64,000 nt of DNA from CAINVV01 sp037140615. Its GTDB lineage: Bacteria; Bacteroidota; Bacteroidia; Bacteroidales; Prolixibacteraceae. Position numbers and translations under genes: made by a program. Position 1 is the first letter of the stretch, and the number at the start of each line of letters is the position of its first letter. A model generated the notes under the pieces. That model searched no databases, was not told the origin of the DNA, and was given only the letters and a program-made list of their open reading frames with translations. Where the stretch lies: the NCBI GenBank assembly GCA_037140615.1, contig JBAXED010000006.1, positions 6,022 through 70,021 of the forward strand, in the 5' to 3' direction. This document shows, in pieces, positions 27,247 through 36,456 of this stretch.

Positions 27247-28074
27247 ATGAAAAAAATAGCTATACAAGGGATCAAAGGTAGTTTTCACGAAGATGCCGCC
27301 TTAAAATATTTTGGAGAGGAGGCTGAAATCATTGAATGCCGCACCTTTCGTAAAGTGTGCGATATGCTCGATCAAGATGAGGTAGATTGTTCGGTCATGG
27401 CCATTGAAAACTCTATTGCAGGAAGTCTGCTGCAAAATTATGGCTTGATCCGCGATTACCACCTGAAAATTATAGGCGAAATTTACATTCACATTCAGAT
27501 GAACCTGATGGTTTTTCCTGGAGTGAAAAAGAAAGAAATCAAGGAAATTTACTCTCATCCGGTATCATTTTTACAATGTGCGGATTATCTGGAAAAACAT
27601 TTCCCGAATGCTGAGCGTATGGAATTGGGAGACAATGCAAAAGTGGCAAAAATCATCCACGACGAAAAAATATTGCATGCTGCTGCGATCAGCAATGTAC
27701 GTTCGGCAAATCTTTATGGTTTGGAGATCTTAGATAAAGGCATTGAATCAAACAAGAAAAATTACACTCGCTTTTGGATTCTTTCCAAACATGCCGCTTT
27801 AAATGATCACATTAATAAGGCCTCGCTGTGTTTCGAAGTAGGACATTATTACGGAGCTCTGGCCCGTGTTCTCAATATTTTTGCGGAAAACAAAATCAAT
27901 TTAAATAAGATCCAATCGGTTCCGGTTTTGGGAAAACCTAATGAATACACTATGCATGTCGATGTTGAGTGGGATTCGGAAGGTGATTATGAAAAGGCCA
28001 TACACCAGGTATTGAAAAATGTTTCCAGCCTGGCAATACTTGGCGAGTACAAAAAAGCTGATATCAACGCTTAA
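27247..28074 (+). CDS. pheA: Prephenate dehydratase
   Basis: The 275-residue enzyme converts prephenate to phenylpyruvate. The dehydratase domain (about 1-180) begins IAIQGIKGSFHEDAA and holds the catalytic TRF triad at Thr174-Phe176 in NYTRFWIL. A C-terminal ACT domain (about 195-270) has GALARVLNIFAENKINLNKI, which should bind phenylalanine for feedback control. No chorismate mutase domain is fused. It starts a close group with the flavodoxin and aminotransferase genes (12-base gap, then a 1-base overlap). Confidence 0.95.
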   Translation: MKKIAIQGIKGSFHEDAALKYFGEEAEIIECRTFRKVCDMLDQDEVDCSVMAIENSIAGSLLQNYGLIRDYHLKIIGEIYIHIQMNLMVFPGVKKKEIKEIYSHPVSFLQCADYLEKHFPNAERMELGDNAKVAKIIHDEKILHAAAISNVRSANLYGLEILDKGIESNKKNYTRFWILSKHAALNDHINKASLCFEVGHYYGALARVLNIFAENKINLNKIQSVPVLGKPNEYTMHVDVEWDSEGDYEKAIHQVLKNVSSLAILGEYKKADINA

Positions 28075-28086
28075 AAAAATAATACC

Positions 28087-28605
28087 ATGGAAAAAATAGC
28101 CATCTTCTTCGGACCACTAAATGGGTCTGTTCATCGGGTAGCCAAAAAGGTTGCTGAAAAAATTGGCCCTGAGAAGGTCGATTTAATTCACATCGCTTCA
28201 GCTTCAACAAGTGATCTGGAAAAATATTCAAAAATTATTTTCGGTATCTCCACCATTGGGAAGGACACCTGGCAACAGAAATTCGACAACAATGACTGGT
28301 CAAAATTTTTCCCTGCAGTCTCTTCATTCAATTTCAGCGGAAAAAAAGTGGCCATCTTCGGTCTGGGTGACCACATCACCTATGCTTATCATTTTGTTGA
28401 CTCGATGGGGCTTCTGGGTAAATTAATCAAAAATCAGGGAGGCGAAATCTTCGGAAAGGTCAGTACCGAAGGGTATACTTTTCAGGATTCTGATGCAATT
28501 CAGGAAGGCATGTTTATTGGATTACCTGTAGATGAAGACTTTGAACCTGAACTCACAGAAGAACGTGTATCTGCCTGGGTTAACAAGCTTATGAAGGAAT
28601 TCTGA
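28087..28605 (+). CDS. Flavodoxin-like protein with altered phosphate loop
   Basis: The 172-residue protein has the flavodoxin fold pattern. The second and third FMN loops are normal (STIGKDTWQQKF and FGLGDHITYAYHFVDSMG). The first loop reads FFGPLNGSVHRVA, where the usual phosphate-binding form is T/S-x-T-G-x-T; this may change FMN binding. It lies between pheA and the aminotransferase, upstream of the ferredoxin and 2-oxoacid oxidoreductase genes. A role as a low-potential electron carrier for that enzyme is plausible but inferred. Confidence 0.83.
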   Translation: MEKIAIFFGPLNGSVHRVAKKVAEKIGPEKVDLIHIASASTSDLEKYSKIIFGISTIGKDTWQQKFDNNDWSKFFPAVSSFNFSGKKVAIFGLGDHITYAYHFVDSMGLLGKLIKNQGGEIFGKVSTEGYTFQDSDAIQEGMFIGLPVDEDFEPELTEERVSAWVNKLMKEF

Positions 28606-29939
28606 TGATGAAGAATACTCCCGTTCCACCATCCATCGTTGATGAGAAAATTGCGGCGCTAGAGGTCGAAGAGATCGGGAATGCCTCCATCCGGGAGATC
28701 GTACAGCTTGTGAGCAGTATCGAAGCAGCCACCGGAATAAAATACATCAGGATGGAGATGGGGATACCTGGACTTCCTCCTTCAAAAATAGGTGTAGAAG
28801 CAGAAATAGAAGCACTCCTAAATGGTGTTGCCTCAAAATATCCCCAAATAGACGGTATCCCTGAGTTGAAAAAAGAGGCGTCCAGGTTCATCAAATTATT
28901 CATGGACATTGATGTGAGGCCGGAAGGCTGCATACCCACTGTCGGATCCATGGAGGGAAGCTACGCCGCCTTTCTTGTTACTGCTGCCCGCGAAAAAGAG
29001 CGGGATACTGCACTTTTTATAGATCCCGGTTTCCCTGTGCAAAAGCAACAGATGATGGTGATGAACCAGAAATATCTCTCTTTCGATGTCTTCGATTTCC
29101 GGGGTGAGAAATTAAGAGACAAACTGGAAACCTATCTTTCGAAAGGGAATATCTGCAATATTGTCTATTCAAATCCCAATAATCCATCATGGATTTGTCT
29201 GACCGATGATGAGTTAAAAATCATCGGTGAGCTTGCCAATAAATATGATGTCGTGGTAATTGAGGATCTGGCCTATTTTGCTATGGACTTCCGGCTGGAT
29301 CTCTCAAAACCTGGCGTACCGCCTTACCAGCCTACCGTTGCAAGATATACCCGAAACTGGGTGATGATGATCTCAAGCTCAAAAGTATTCTCTTATGCCG
29401 GTCAAAGGATCGGGGTTTTGATTATTTCTGACCTTTTGTACCACAGGCACTCACAAAACCTCAGCGACCGGCTTCATGTTCATGGATTTGGCAATGCCAT
29501 CGTCCACAGGGTTCTGTACGCAATGACCTCAGGAACTTCGCATTCAGCACAATTTGCCTTGGCCGCGATGTTCAGACATGCCAACGATGGAACCTATGAT
29601 TTTATAGGCGAAGTAAAGGAATACGGGGAGAAAGCCAAAATTATGAAGCAGCTTTTTCTCACCAATGGTTTCGAAATCGTTTATTCAACCGATATCGACA
29701 AGCCTGTTGGCGACGGCTTCTATTTTACCATCTGCTATCCAGGTATGGACGAAGCCAAGCTGCTTTATAATCTCCTGTTTTATGGTATCAGTGCCATCTC
29801 GTTGGGCAATACCGGGAGCTCAAAACAGGGACTGAGGGCTTGCGTCTCCAATGTGCGTCGTAATCAATTCGAAGATCTCGAAACGAGATTGAATCAGTTT
29901 CATCAGGATTTTTCAGTCGACTTACAAATTGAAAGTTAA
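28605..29939 (+). CDS. Fold-type I PLP-dependent aminotransferase (class I/II)
   Basis: The 444-residue enzyme has the PLP lysine Lys260 in SSSKVFSYAGQR, the motif YSNPNNPSW and the Asp/Tyr pair in IEDLAYFAMD. It starts with ATG overlapping the flavodoxin stop (TGATG), which suggests coupled translation. Next to prephenate dehydratase it probably interconverts phenylpyruvate (or another 2-oxoacid) and the amino acid. In the reverse direction it could feed 2-oxoacids to the oxidoreductase encoded just downstream. The exact substrate cannot be read from the sequence. Confidence 0.9.
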   Translation: MMKNTPVPPSIVDEKIAALEVEEIGNASIREIVQLVSSIEAATGIKYIRMEMGIPGLPPSKIGVEAEIEALLNGVASKYPQIDGIPELKKEASRFIKLFMDIDVRPEGCIPTVGSMEGSYAAFLVTAAREKERDTALFIDPGFPVQKQQMMVMNQKYLSFDVFDFRGEKLRDKLETYLSKGNICNIVYSNPNNPSWICLTDDELKIIGELANKYDVVVIEDLAYFAMDFRLDLSKPGVPPYQPTVARYTRNWVMMISSSKVFSYAGQRIGVLIISDLLYHRHSQNLSDRLHVHGFGNAIVHRVLYAMTSGTSHSAQFALAAMFRHANDGTYDFIGEVKEYGEKAKIMKQLFLTNGFEIVYSTDIDKPVGDGFYFTICYPGMDEAKLLYNLLFYGISAISLGNTGSSKQGLRACVSNVRRNQFEDLETRLNQFHQDFSVDLQIES

Positions 29940-30040
29940 AGTAGTCGTTTTTTGAAAATATGTAAGATAACGGTAACAGGACAAAAGTCATAAGTGACAT
30001 CATTCTCTATACCGAAATTTGAATAAAAATAACGAACAAA

Positions 30041-30268
30041 ATGGCTAAAGTCATAGGAGCAGTAGTTGTTGACTCAGAAGTTTGCAAAGGATGTAACCTT
30101 TGTGTCGTCTCTTGTCCAACCAAAACTTTGGGGCTCAACCGCGATGTTAACAGCAAAGGATATCACTATTCATACATGGAAAATCCCGAATCCTGTATCG
30201 GATGTTCAAACTGCTCTTCAGTTTGTCCGGATAGTTGTATCACAGTTTACAGATTAAGAGTTGAATAG
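30041..30268 (+). CDS. 2 x [4Fe-4S] ferredoxin subunit of 2-oxoacid oxidoreductase (delta)
   Basis: The 75-residue protein has two cluster motifs, CKGCNLCVVSCP and CIGCSNCSSVCP, each supplying ligands for one [4Fe-4S] cluster. It precedes the alpha subunit gene by 24 bases, the usual place for the KorD/VorD subunit that passes electrons to free ferredoxin. Confidence 0.93.
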   Translation: MAKVIGAVVVDSEVCKGCNLCVVSCPTKTLGLNRDVNSKGYHYSYMENPESCIGCSNCSSVCPDSCITVYRLRVE

Positions 30269-30292
30269 GTTAATCAATTAAAAAATCCAAAT

Positions 30293-31378
30293 ATGGGTGA
30301 ACTAAGATTGATGAAAGGAAACGAAGTGATCGCTGAAGCGGCCATTAGGTGTGGTTGCGATGGCTACTTCGGGTATCCGATCACCCCTCAATCAGAAGTG
30401 ATGGAATCACTAATGGCTCTGCGCCCCTGGGAAACGACCGGAATGGTTGTTTTACAAGCCGAGAGCGAGATAGCCTCCATTCACATGGTGTATGGTGCTG
30501 CAGGTTGCGGCAAAAGGGTCATGACTTCTTCCTCGAGTCCCGGTATCAGCCTGATGGCAGAAGGGATCTCTTATATTGCTGGTTCCGAATTGCCTTGCGT
30601 GATTGTCAATGTGCAACGGGGCGGTCCGGGTCTTGGCACCATCCAGCCCTCGCAAGCCGATTACAATCAGGCCACAAAAGGTGGAGGCCATGGCGATTAT
30701 TCTTTGCTGGTACTGGCTCCGGCTTCAGTTCAGGAGATGAATGATTTTGTCGGACTAGGCTTTGAACTAGCCTTTAAATACCGGAATCCCGTTATGATCC
30801 TGGCCGATGGAGTAATCGGGCAAATGATGGAAAAAGTAGAGCTGATGGATCAGCAGCCCAGGTGGACCGACAAACAATTGAAGGACGTCACCGGAAGTTG
30901 GGCCACTCAGGGCAAGACCAAAGATCGGCAAAAACATGTGATCACCTCCCTCGAAATGGATTCACACATTATGGAGGACAACAATCTGCGACTGCAAGCC
31001 AAATACCTTCGGATGAAAGAGGAAGATATCAGGTATGAAACCATTGATTGTGATGATGCTGAATTTGTCATCGTGGCCTTTGGATGCGCTGCTCGTATTT
31101 GCCAAAAAACTGTTCAGCTGGCAAGGGCTAAAGGACATAAAGTCGGACTTTTAAGACCAATCACCCTCTTCCCTTTTCCGGAAAAGGTTATCGCTGATTT
31201 GGCCTCTCATATAAAAGGCTTTCTGACTGTAGAGTTCAATGCCGGACAGATGGTCTATGATGTTCGTCTGGCAGCCAATGGAAAGTCCAGAGTCGAATAT
31301 TTTGGCCGCATGGGTGGCATTTTACCCTCTCCGGATGAAGTTGAACAGGCACTGTTCCAAAAATTGATAGGAGGTTAA
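30293..31378 (+). CDS. 2-oxoacid:ferredoxin oxidoreductase alpha subunit (VorB/KorA type)
   Basis: The 361-residue subunit shows GYPITPQSEVME near residue 27, the segment QAESEIASIHMVYGAAGCGKRVMT and the conserved VQRGGPGLGTIQPSQADY. These match the alpha subunit of the 3-methyl-2-oxobutanoate/2-oxoglutarate oxidoreductase class. With beta and gamma it oxidatively decarboxylates a 2-oxoacid to acyl-CoA and reduces ferredoxin. The choice between branched-chain, 2-oxoglutarate and aryl substrates is not decided by sequence alone. Confidence 0.93.
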   Translation: MGELRLMKGNEVIAEAAIRCGCDGYFGYPITPQSEVMESLMALRPWETTGMVVLQAESEIASIHMVYGAAGCGKRVMTSSSSPGISLMAEGISYIAGSELPCVIVNVQRGGPGLGTIQPSQADYNQATKGGGHGDYSLLVLAPASVQEMNDFVGLGFELAFKYRNPVMILADGVIGQMMEKVELMDQQPRWTDKQLKDVTGSWATQGKTKDRQKHVITSLEMDSHIMEDNNLRLQAKYLRMKEEDIRYETIDCDDAEFVIVAFGCAARICQKTVQLARAKGHKVGLLRPITLFPFPEKVIADLASHIKGFLTVEFNAGQMVYDVRLAANGKSRVEYFGRMGGILPSPDEVEQALFQKLIGG

Positions 31379-31381
31379 CCA

Positions 31382-32194
31382 ATGACTGAAATAGCAGAAA
31401 AAATCAAAAATATTATCAGGCCTGAAAACCTTATTTATGGCAAGTCTCCAGTTCTGAACGAGGCAACCATGCACTACTGCCCCGGCTGTAGCCATGGAGT
31501 GGTTCATAAGTTAATTGCAGAGATCATCGATGAAATGGGAATTCAGGATCAGACCATAGGGGTATCCCCGGTAGGGTGCGCCGTTTTTGCATACAATTAC
31601 ATCGATATCGACTGGTCTGAGGCAGCTCATGGAAGGGCACCAGCCGTCGCTACGGGAATAAAAAGGGTCATGCCTGAAAAAACCGTCTTTACCTACCAGG
31701 GTGATGGCGATCTCGCAGCCATCGGAACTGCAGAAACCTTGCATGCCGTGAACCGCGGCGAAAACATCGTGATGATTTTCATCAACAACGCCATTTATGG
31801 GATGACCGGCGGACAAATGGCTCCGACAACTTTGCTTGGACAAGTAACTTCTACTACACCCTACGGCCGGAATGTCGATCTCAATGGTTATCCATTAAAA
31901 ATCACTGAATTAATTGCCCAATTGCCTGGGGCAGCTTATGTAACACGTCAAAGTGTTCACACAGCCGGAGCGGTTAGAAAAGCCAGAAAAGCCATCAGAA
32001 AGGCGTTCGAGCTTTCGCAAAAAAATATCGGCACCTGTTTTGTGGAAGTAGTTTCTACCTGCAATTCGGGATGGAAAATGACGCCGGTAGAATCCAACGA
32101 CTGGATGGTTAAACATATGTTTCCGCTGTTTCCTCTGGGCGATTTGAAAGATGGAGGCAAGGCTGATCCCGGGCCATACAATTTACAAGGCTAA
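31382..32194 (+). CDS. 2-oxoacid:ferredoxin oxidoreductase beta subunit (TPP-binding)
   Basis: The 270-residue subunit binds thiamine diphosphate: GDGDLAAIG followed by the metal-site segment NNAIYGMTGGQMAPT. An N-terminal YCPGCSHG motif is typical of the family. It starts 3 bases after the alpha gene. Its last codons (QG-stop) already form part of the first 7-nt word of repeat locus 3, which separates it from the gamma subunit gene by about 190 bases. Confidence 0.94.
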   Translation: MTEIAEKIKNIIRPENLIYGKSPVLNEATMHYCPGCSHGVVHKLIAEIIDEMGIQDQTIGVSPVGCAVFAYNYIDIDWSEAAHGRAPAVATGIKRVMPEKTVFTYQGDGDLAAIGTAETLHAVNRGENIVMIFINNAIYGMTGGQMAPTTLLGQVTSTTPYGRNVDLNGYPLKITELIAQLPGAAYVTRQSVHTAGAVRKARKAIRKAFELSQKNIGTCFVEVVSTCNSGWKMTPVESNDWMVKHMFPLFPLGDLKDGGKADPGPYNLQG

Positions 32195-32350
32195 AGGCTA
32201 AAGGTTAAAGGCTAAAGGCTAAAGGTTAAAGGCTAAAGTGAAGGACTCCGGCGTATAGTGCTTTAAGAGATGAGAGTTGAGAGTTGAGGAAATAAAGATG
32301 GGTGCGTTCTTGACTTTAACCTTTAACCTTTAACCTTTAGCCTTCTTTAA
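32187..32350. repeat. Long inverted repeat of 7-nt tandem words (locus 3), inside the kor operon
   Basis: The left arm (32187-32240) is about seven tandem AAAGGCT/AAAGGTT words. The right arm (32311-32350), read on the other strand, has about four. The spacer contains AGGACTCC (32242-32249) and a second small word array (AGAGTTG repeats at about 32270-32288). The stop codon of the beta subunit lies inside the first word. It separates genes for subunits of one enzyme. Confidence 0.9.
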
Positions 32351-32386
32351 GATATTGCTTCAATAGTTGTTTAAAATTTCAAGCGT

Positions 32387-32941
32387 ATGACAGAAGAGAT
32401 CATAATTGCGGGTTTTGGCGGACAAGGTGTTCTCTCTATGGGAAAAATCCTTGCTTATTCCGGAGTGATGCAGGACCAGGAAGTTGCCTGGTTTCCCTCT
32501 TACGGTCCCGAAATGAGAGGCGGAACAGCCAATGTAACAGTAATTCTGAGTGATGACAGAATCAGTTCCCCTGTTTTGCACGAATTTGACACTGCCATTA
32601 TCCTCAACCAGCAATCCATGACCAAATTTGAAAAGATGGTCAAGCCGGGTGGAACTTTACTCTACGATCCCAATGGGGTTGTCAAAGGACCTACCCGAAC
32701 AGACATTAATATCTACAAAGTTGAAGGGGCCCGACTGGCAGTTGAAATGGGTAATCCACTTACTTTCAATATGATTGTTTTGGGAGCCTTCCTGCAGGCA
32801 AAGCCTGTTATCAAACTGGAGAATGTCAAAAAAGGACTTGAAAAATCATTGCCCGAAAGACACCATAAACTGATACCGCTCAATCTGAAAGCCATTGAAG
32901 TTGGTCAGGCAAATTTGGAAATTGTTCATAAAATAGGATAA
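32387..32941 (+). CDS. 2-oxoacid:ferredoxin oxidoreductase gamma subunit
   Basis: The 184-residue subunit has the family opening IIAGFGGQGVLSMGKILAYSG and the motif PSYGPEMRGGTANVTVILSD, both diagnostic for the gamma (KorC/VorA-like) subunit. It completes the four-subunit enzyme with the ferredoxin, alpha and beta genes upstream. Its stop codon is embedded in a strong terminator hairpin. Confidence 0.94.
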   Translation: MTEEIIIAGFGGQGVLSMGKILAYSGVMQDQEVAWFPSYGPEMRGGTANVTVILSDDRISSPVLHEFDTAIILNQQSMTKFEKMVKPGGTLLYDPNGVVKGPTRTDINIYKVEGARLAVEMGNPLTFNMIVLGAFLQAKPVIKLENVKKGLEKSLPERHHKLIPLNLKAIEVGQANLEIVHKIG

Positions 32942-32979
32942 AAAAAGCGGCGAATGCCGTTTTTTTTATCCTATTTTAT
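32928..32979 (+). terminator. Strong Rho-independent terminator overlapping the gamma-subunit stop codon
   Basis: An almost perfect stem of about 23 bp (ATAAAATAGGATAAAA... pairing with ...TTTTATCCTATTTTAT) has a GCGGC/GCCG core, a GAAT loop and an internal T run. It includes the last codons and stop of the gamma subunit gene and is likely to work in both directions. Confidence 0.9.
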
Positions 32980-33012
32980 ATTCGAATTTTTAACCAAACA
33001 GCAGTTTAACTT

Positions 33013-34251
33013 ATGAACATCAAAACAAGGTTGACCCTGATGAACTTTCTCCAGTTCTTCGTATGGGGTTCGTGGCTAATCTCATTGGGCGGATACATGA
33101 TGGGACCGCTAAAATTTACCGGCGGACAGGTAGGGGGTGTGTATGCAACCATGGGACTTGCAGCACTTTTTATGCCAGGATTACTTGGCATTGTAGCCGA
33201 TCGATGGATCAATGCAGAACGGGTTCTGGGAATGTGCCATCTGATTGGGGCAGTTTTGCTTTTCTGGGCCTCAACGGTTACAGATCCTATTGTCATGTAT
33301 TGGGTCATGCTCTTCAATGCCATGGCTTATATGCCTACAATCGCCTTAAACAGTGCTGTATCTTACAATATTCTCCTCCAAAAGGGATATGATGTGGTCA
33401 AAGATTTTCCACCCATCCGTGTTTGGGGCACCATCGGTTTTATTTTTGCCATGTGGATCGTCGACCTTTTGGGTTGGGCAAGAAGTCCGGCTCAACTTTA
33501 TGTGAGTGGAATTACGGCCTTGTTTTTGGGCATTTATGCTTTTACGCTACCTGCTTGTCCGCCTGCACGAGCCAAAAGAGACGGATCGATTATTTCGGCC
33601 CTTGGTCTTGATGCCTTCATTCTTTTCAAAAAAAGAAAAATGGCTGTTTTCTTCATTTTTGCCATGCTGATCGGGGCCGCACTTCAGATCACCAATACAT
33701 TTGGCGGCTCTTTCCTGGACGATTTTTCCAAATTTGACTTGTACAAAGATTCCTTTGCCGTCAAGCATCCGACCCTCTTGCTTTCTGTCTCGCAGATTTC
33801 AGAAACGCTATTTATCCTGACCATCCCATTCTTCCTAAAACGTTTTGGGATCAAGAAGGTGATGATTATCAGCATTTTCGCCTGGGTATTAAGGTTTGGA
33901 CTCTTTGGTATCGGGAATCCCGGTTCCGGACTGGCTCTCTTAATCCTTTCCATGATTATCTACGGTATGGCATTTGATTTTTTCAATATATCAGGCTCTC
34001 TATATGTGGAAATGGAGGCTGAACCGGGTATCAGGGCAAGCGCACAAGGGTTGTTCATGATTATGACCAATGGCTTTGGAGCTTATCTCGGAGGCGTTTC
34101 CAGCGGTTTTGTGGTGGATCTTTTTACCAAGGATGGAGTAAAAGATTGGCCCCATATCTGGATGGTGTTTGCAGCCTATGCTTTGGTCTTGGGATTGGCA
34201 TTCCCTTTCCTATTCAAATATACCCACGAAAGAGTGACTAAAGTGAGCTAA
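33013..34251 (+). CDS. Nucleoside:H+ symporter (NupG/XapB family MFS transporter)
   Basis: The 412-residue protein has about 12 membrane helices. The opening LMNFLQFFVWGSWLISLGGYM and the motif GILGIVADRWINAERVL-like segment (here LGIVADRWINAERVL) match the nucleoside permease branch of the major facilitator superfamily. It probably imports nucleosides with protons. Its last six residues (RVTKVS) are encoded by the first words of repeat locus 4, so the C-terminal tail appears to be repeat-derived. Confidence 0.88.
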   Translation: MNIKTRLTLMNFLQFFVWGSWLISLGGYMMGPLKFTGGQVGGVYATMGLAALFMPGLLGIVADRWINAERVLGMCHLIGAVLLFWASTVTDPIVMYWVMLFNAMAYMPTIALNSAVSYNILLQKGYDVVKDFPPIRVWGTIGFIFAMWIVDLLGWARSPAQLYVSGITALFLGIYAFTLPACPPARAKRDGSIISALGLDAFILFKKRKMAVFFIFAMLIGAALQITNTFGGSFLDDFSKFDLYKDSFAVKHPTLLLSVSQISETLFILTIPFFLKRFGIKKVMIISIFAWVLRFGLFGIGNPGSGLALLILSMIIYGMAFDFFNISGSLYVEMEAEPGIRASAQGLFMIMTNGFGAYLGGVSSGFVVDLFTKDGVKDWPHIWMVFAAYALVLGLAFPFLFKYTHERVTKVS

Positions 34252-34359
34252 AGTGACTAAAGTTAATAAAGTTGAGGACTCCCAACATTTGTTCATATTT
34301 TACTGGTACCGAAGTACTTAAGTCACTTTAGCTCACTCTAGTCACTTTAGTCACTTATT
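34231..34359. repeat. Long inverted repeat of 9-nt tandem words (locus 4)
   Basis: The left arm (34231-34274) is about five tandem words of the AAAGTGACT type and includes the last six codons and stop of the transporter gene. The right arm (34313-34359), on the other strand, has five words of the same type. The spacer starts with AGGACTCC (34275-34282). The word is the same family as locus 1. Confidence 0.9.
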
Positions 34360-34389
34360 CATAAAAGCATCAATTTCTAAATTCTCAGC

Positions 34390-36456
34390 ATGCTAAACAG
34401 ACAACTCCTCTCCCCCACCAGCATCGTGGTGGTTGGCGCATCAAATAACGTCACAAAACCGGGTGGTAAGATCCTGAAAAATCTGCTTGAGCATGAATTT
34501 AAGGGGAAAATATACGCTGTAAATCCCAATGATGTTTCTGTTCAAAGCGTTCCAACATTCGCATCTGTAAAGGATCTTCCTGAAGTTGAGCTGGCAATTT
34601 TAGCCATTCCTGCCAGGAGTTGTGGAGAAGCTATTTCTGTCCTCACCAAAGAGAAAAACACCAAAGCTTTCATTATTATCTCGGGTGGATTTAGCGAAAT
34701 GGGACCTGAAGGGGCCGCTCTTGAGCATGAAATTGTTAACATGGTTAACTCTGCAGGGGCTTGCCTGATAGGGCCCAACTGCATCGGAATGCTCACCCAT
34801 GATTATGCAGGCGTTTTTACTGAACCGATACCAAGGCTGGAACCGACCGGCGTTGATTTTGTTTCAGGATCGGGTGCTACGGCTGTCTTTATCATGGAGT
34901 CTGCCATCCCCAAAGGACTCACTTTCTCAAGAGTGATATCCGTCGGAAACTCTGCACAACTAGGAGTAGAGGAGGTTTTAGAGTACTGGGATCAGAATGC
35001 TGAGCGTGAATCTGCTGCCAATGTTAAGCTGCTCTATATCGAAACCATCCACAATCCGGATAAGTTTCTCTTTCATTCCATTTCTCTGGTAAAAAAAGGA
35101 TTCAGACTCGCTGCCATAAAAGCAGGAAGTTCGGCCGCAGGAAGTCGTGCCGCCTCTTCCCACACCGGTGCCATGGCCAGTTCTGATTCTGCCGTTGAAG
35201 CACTCTTTCGCAAAGCTGGAATTGTGCGGTGCTATGGACGTGAAGAGCTAACGACTGTTGCTTGTGTGTTGATGTCCAAACAGATGAAGGGGAAAAATAT
35301 GGCCATTATTACCCATGCAGGAGGACCGGCGGTCATGCTCACAGATGCCCTGGAGGCAGGTGGCGTTAACATTCCCAATATCCCTGACTCACCGGTCAAG
35401 CAAAGATTATTGAAAGCCCTTTCACCGGGATCCTCGGTAGAAAATCCAATTGATTTTCTGGCGACTGGAAATGCAGAACAGTTGGACCTGATTATTGATA
35501 CTGTTGAGAATGAAATGGATGATATCGATGGGATGGCCGTCATTTTTGGGAGTCCGGGACTGACTTCCGTAAAAGATGTCTATGAAGTGCTGGACCGAAA
35601 GATGAAACAGTGCAAAAAGCCCATCTATCCCATATTGCCTTCCGTGATGAATGTAAAAAAAGACCTGGCCTATTTTCTTTCACACGGCAATGTGAACTTT
35701 CCAGACGAAGTACTGCTGGGGAAAGCACTTACCCGGGTAAAACTCACACCAAAACCATCCGGCCAGGAGATTTATTTGGATGGAGTTGATGTTCCGCGCA
35801 TCAGACGTATCATCGATGGGAGCCCAAATGGCTATCTATCACCTGATCTCGTCCAACAACTTCTTGCAGCAACATCAATCCCGGTGGTGAAGGAAATTAT
35901 TGCAAAGACCGAAAAAGAGGCCATCGCTGCTGCCATGAAAATTGGATTCCCGCTGGTCATGAAAGTTGTTGGGCCCATTCACAAAACTGATGTGGGTGGT
36001 GTCACTTTAAACATTCGCTCGAAGGAAATGGTCGGTGTGGAATTTAACAGGATGATGAAAATCAAGGATACCACATCCATTTTAATAGCAGAACAGGCTG
36101 AAGGGATTGAACTTTTCGTCGGGGCCAGCTATGAACCAAAATTTGGTCATGTGGTTCTGTGCGGAATTGGTGGGATCTTTGTAGAAGTATTGAAAGACAC
36201 AACTTCCGGACTTGCTCCACTTACTTTCGAAGAGGCAAATTCAATGATCCGAAACCTGAAAGCTTATCCTATTATCAAAGGTTTCAGAGGAAAATGTGGC
36301 GTGAGTAGGAAAAAATTTGCCGAAATCATCGTGCGCCTTTCCTCTATGTTACGGTTCGCTACAGAAATTAAAGAGATGGACATCAATCCGTTGATGGGAA
36401 GAGGAGATAAAATTGTGGCAGTAGATGCCAGAATCAGGATAGAAAAACTAATGTGA
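34390..36456 (+). CDS. ADP-forming acyl-CoA synthetase (acetyl-CoA synthetase, ADP-forming)
   Basis: The 688-residue fused enzyme has an N-terminal CoA-binding domain (IVVVGASNNVTKPGGKILKN), ligase domains with the phospho-His candidate in SSHTGAMASSD near residue 258, and a C-terminal ATP-grasp domain (from about 480, with GFPLVMKVVGPIHKTDVGGV). It converts acyl-CoA, ADP and phosphate to acid, ATP and CoA. After a 2-oxoacid:ferredoxin oxidoreductase it can save the thioester energy as ATP, as in amino-acid-fermenting archaea and some bacteria. Its stop codon starts repeat locus 6. Confidence 0.92.
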   Translation: MLNRQLLSPTSIVVVGASNNVTKPGGKILKNLLEHEFKGKIYAVNPNDVSVQSVPTFASVKDLPEVELAILAIPARSCGEAISVLTKEKNTKAFIIISGGFSEMGPEGAALEHEIVNMVNSAGACLIGPNCIGMLTHDYAGVFTEPIPRLEPTGVDFVSGSGATAVFIMESAIPKGLTFSRVISVGNSAQLGVEEVLEYWDQNAERESAANVKLLYIETIHNPDKFLFHSISLVKKGFRLAAIKAGSSAAGSRAASSHTGAMASSDSAVEALFRKAGIVRCYGREELTTVACVLMSKQMKGKNMAIITHAGGPAVMLTDALEAGGVNIPNIPDSPVKQRLLKALSPGSSVENPIDFLATGNAEQLDLIIDTVENEMDDIDGMAVIFGSPGLTSVKDVYEVLDRKMKQCKKPIYPILPSVMNVKKDLAYFLSHGNVNFPDEVLLGKALTRVKLTPKPSGQEIYLDGVDVPRIRRIIDGSPNGYLSPDLVQQLLAATSIPVVKEIIAKTEKEAIAAAMKIGFPLVMKVVGPIHKTDVGGVTLNIRSKEMVGVEFNRMMKIKDTTSILIAEQAEGIELFVGASYEPKFGHVVLCGIGGIFVEVLKDTTSGLAPLTFEEANSMIRNLKAYPIIKGFRGKCGVSRKKFAEIIVRLSSMLRFATEIKEMDINPLMGRGDKIVAVDARIRIEKLM

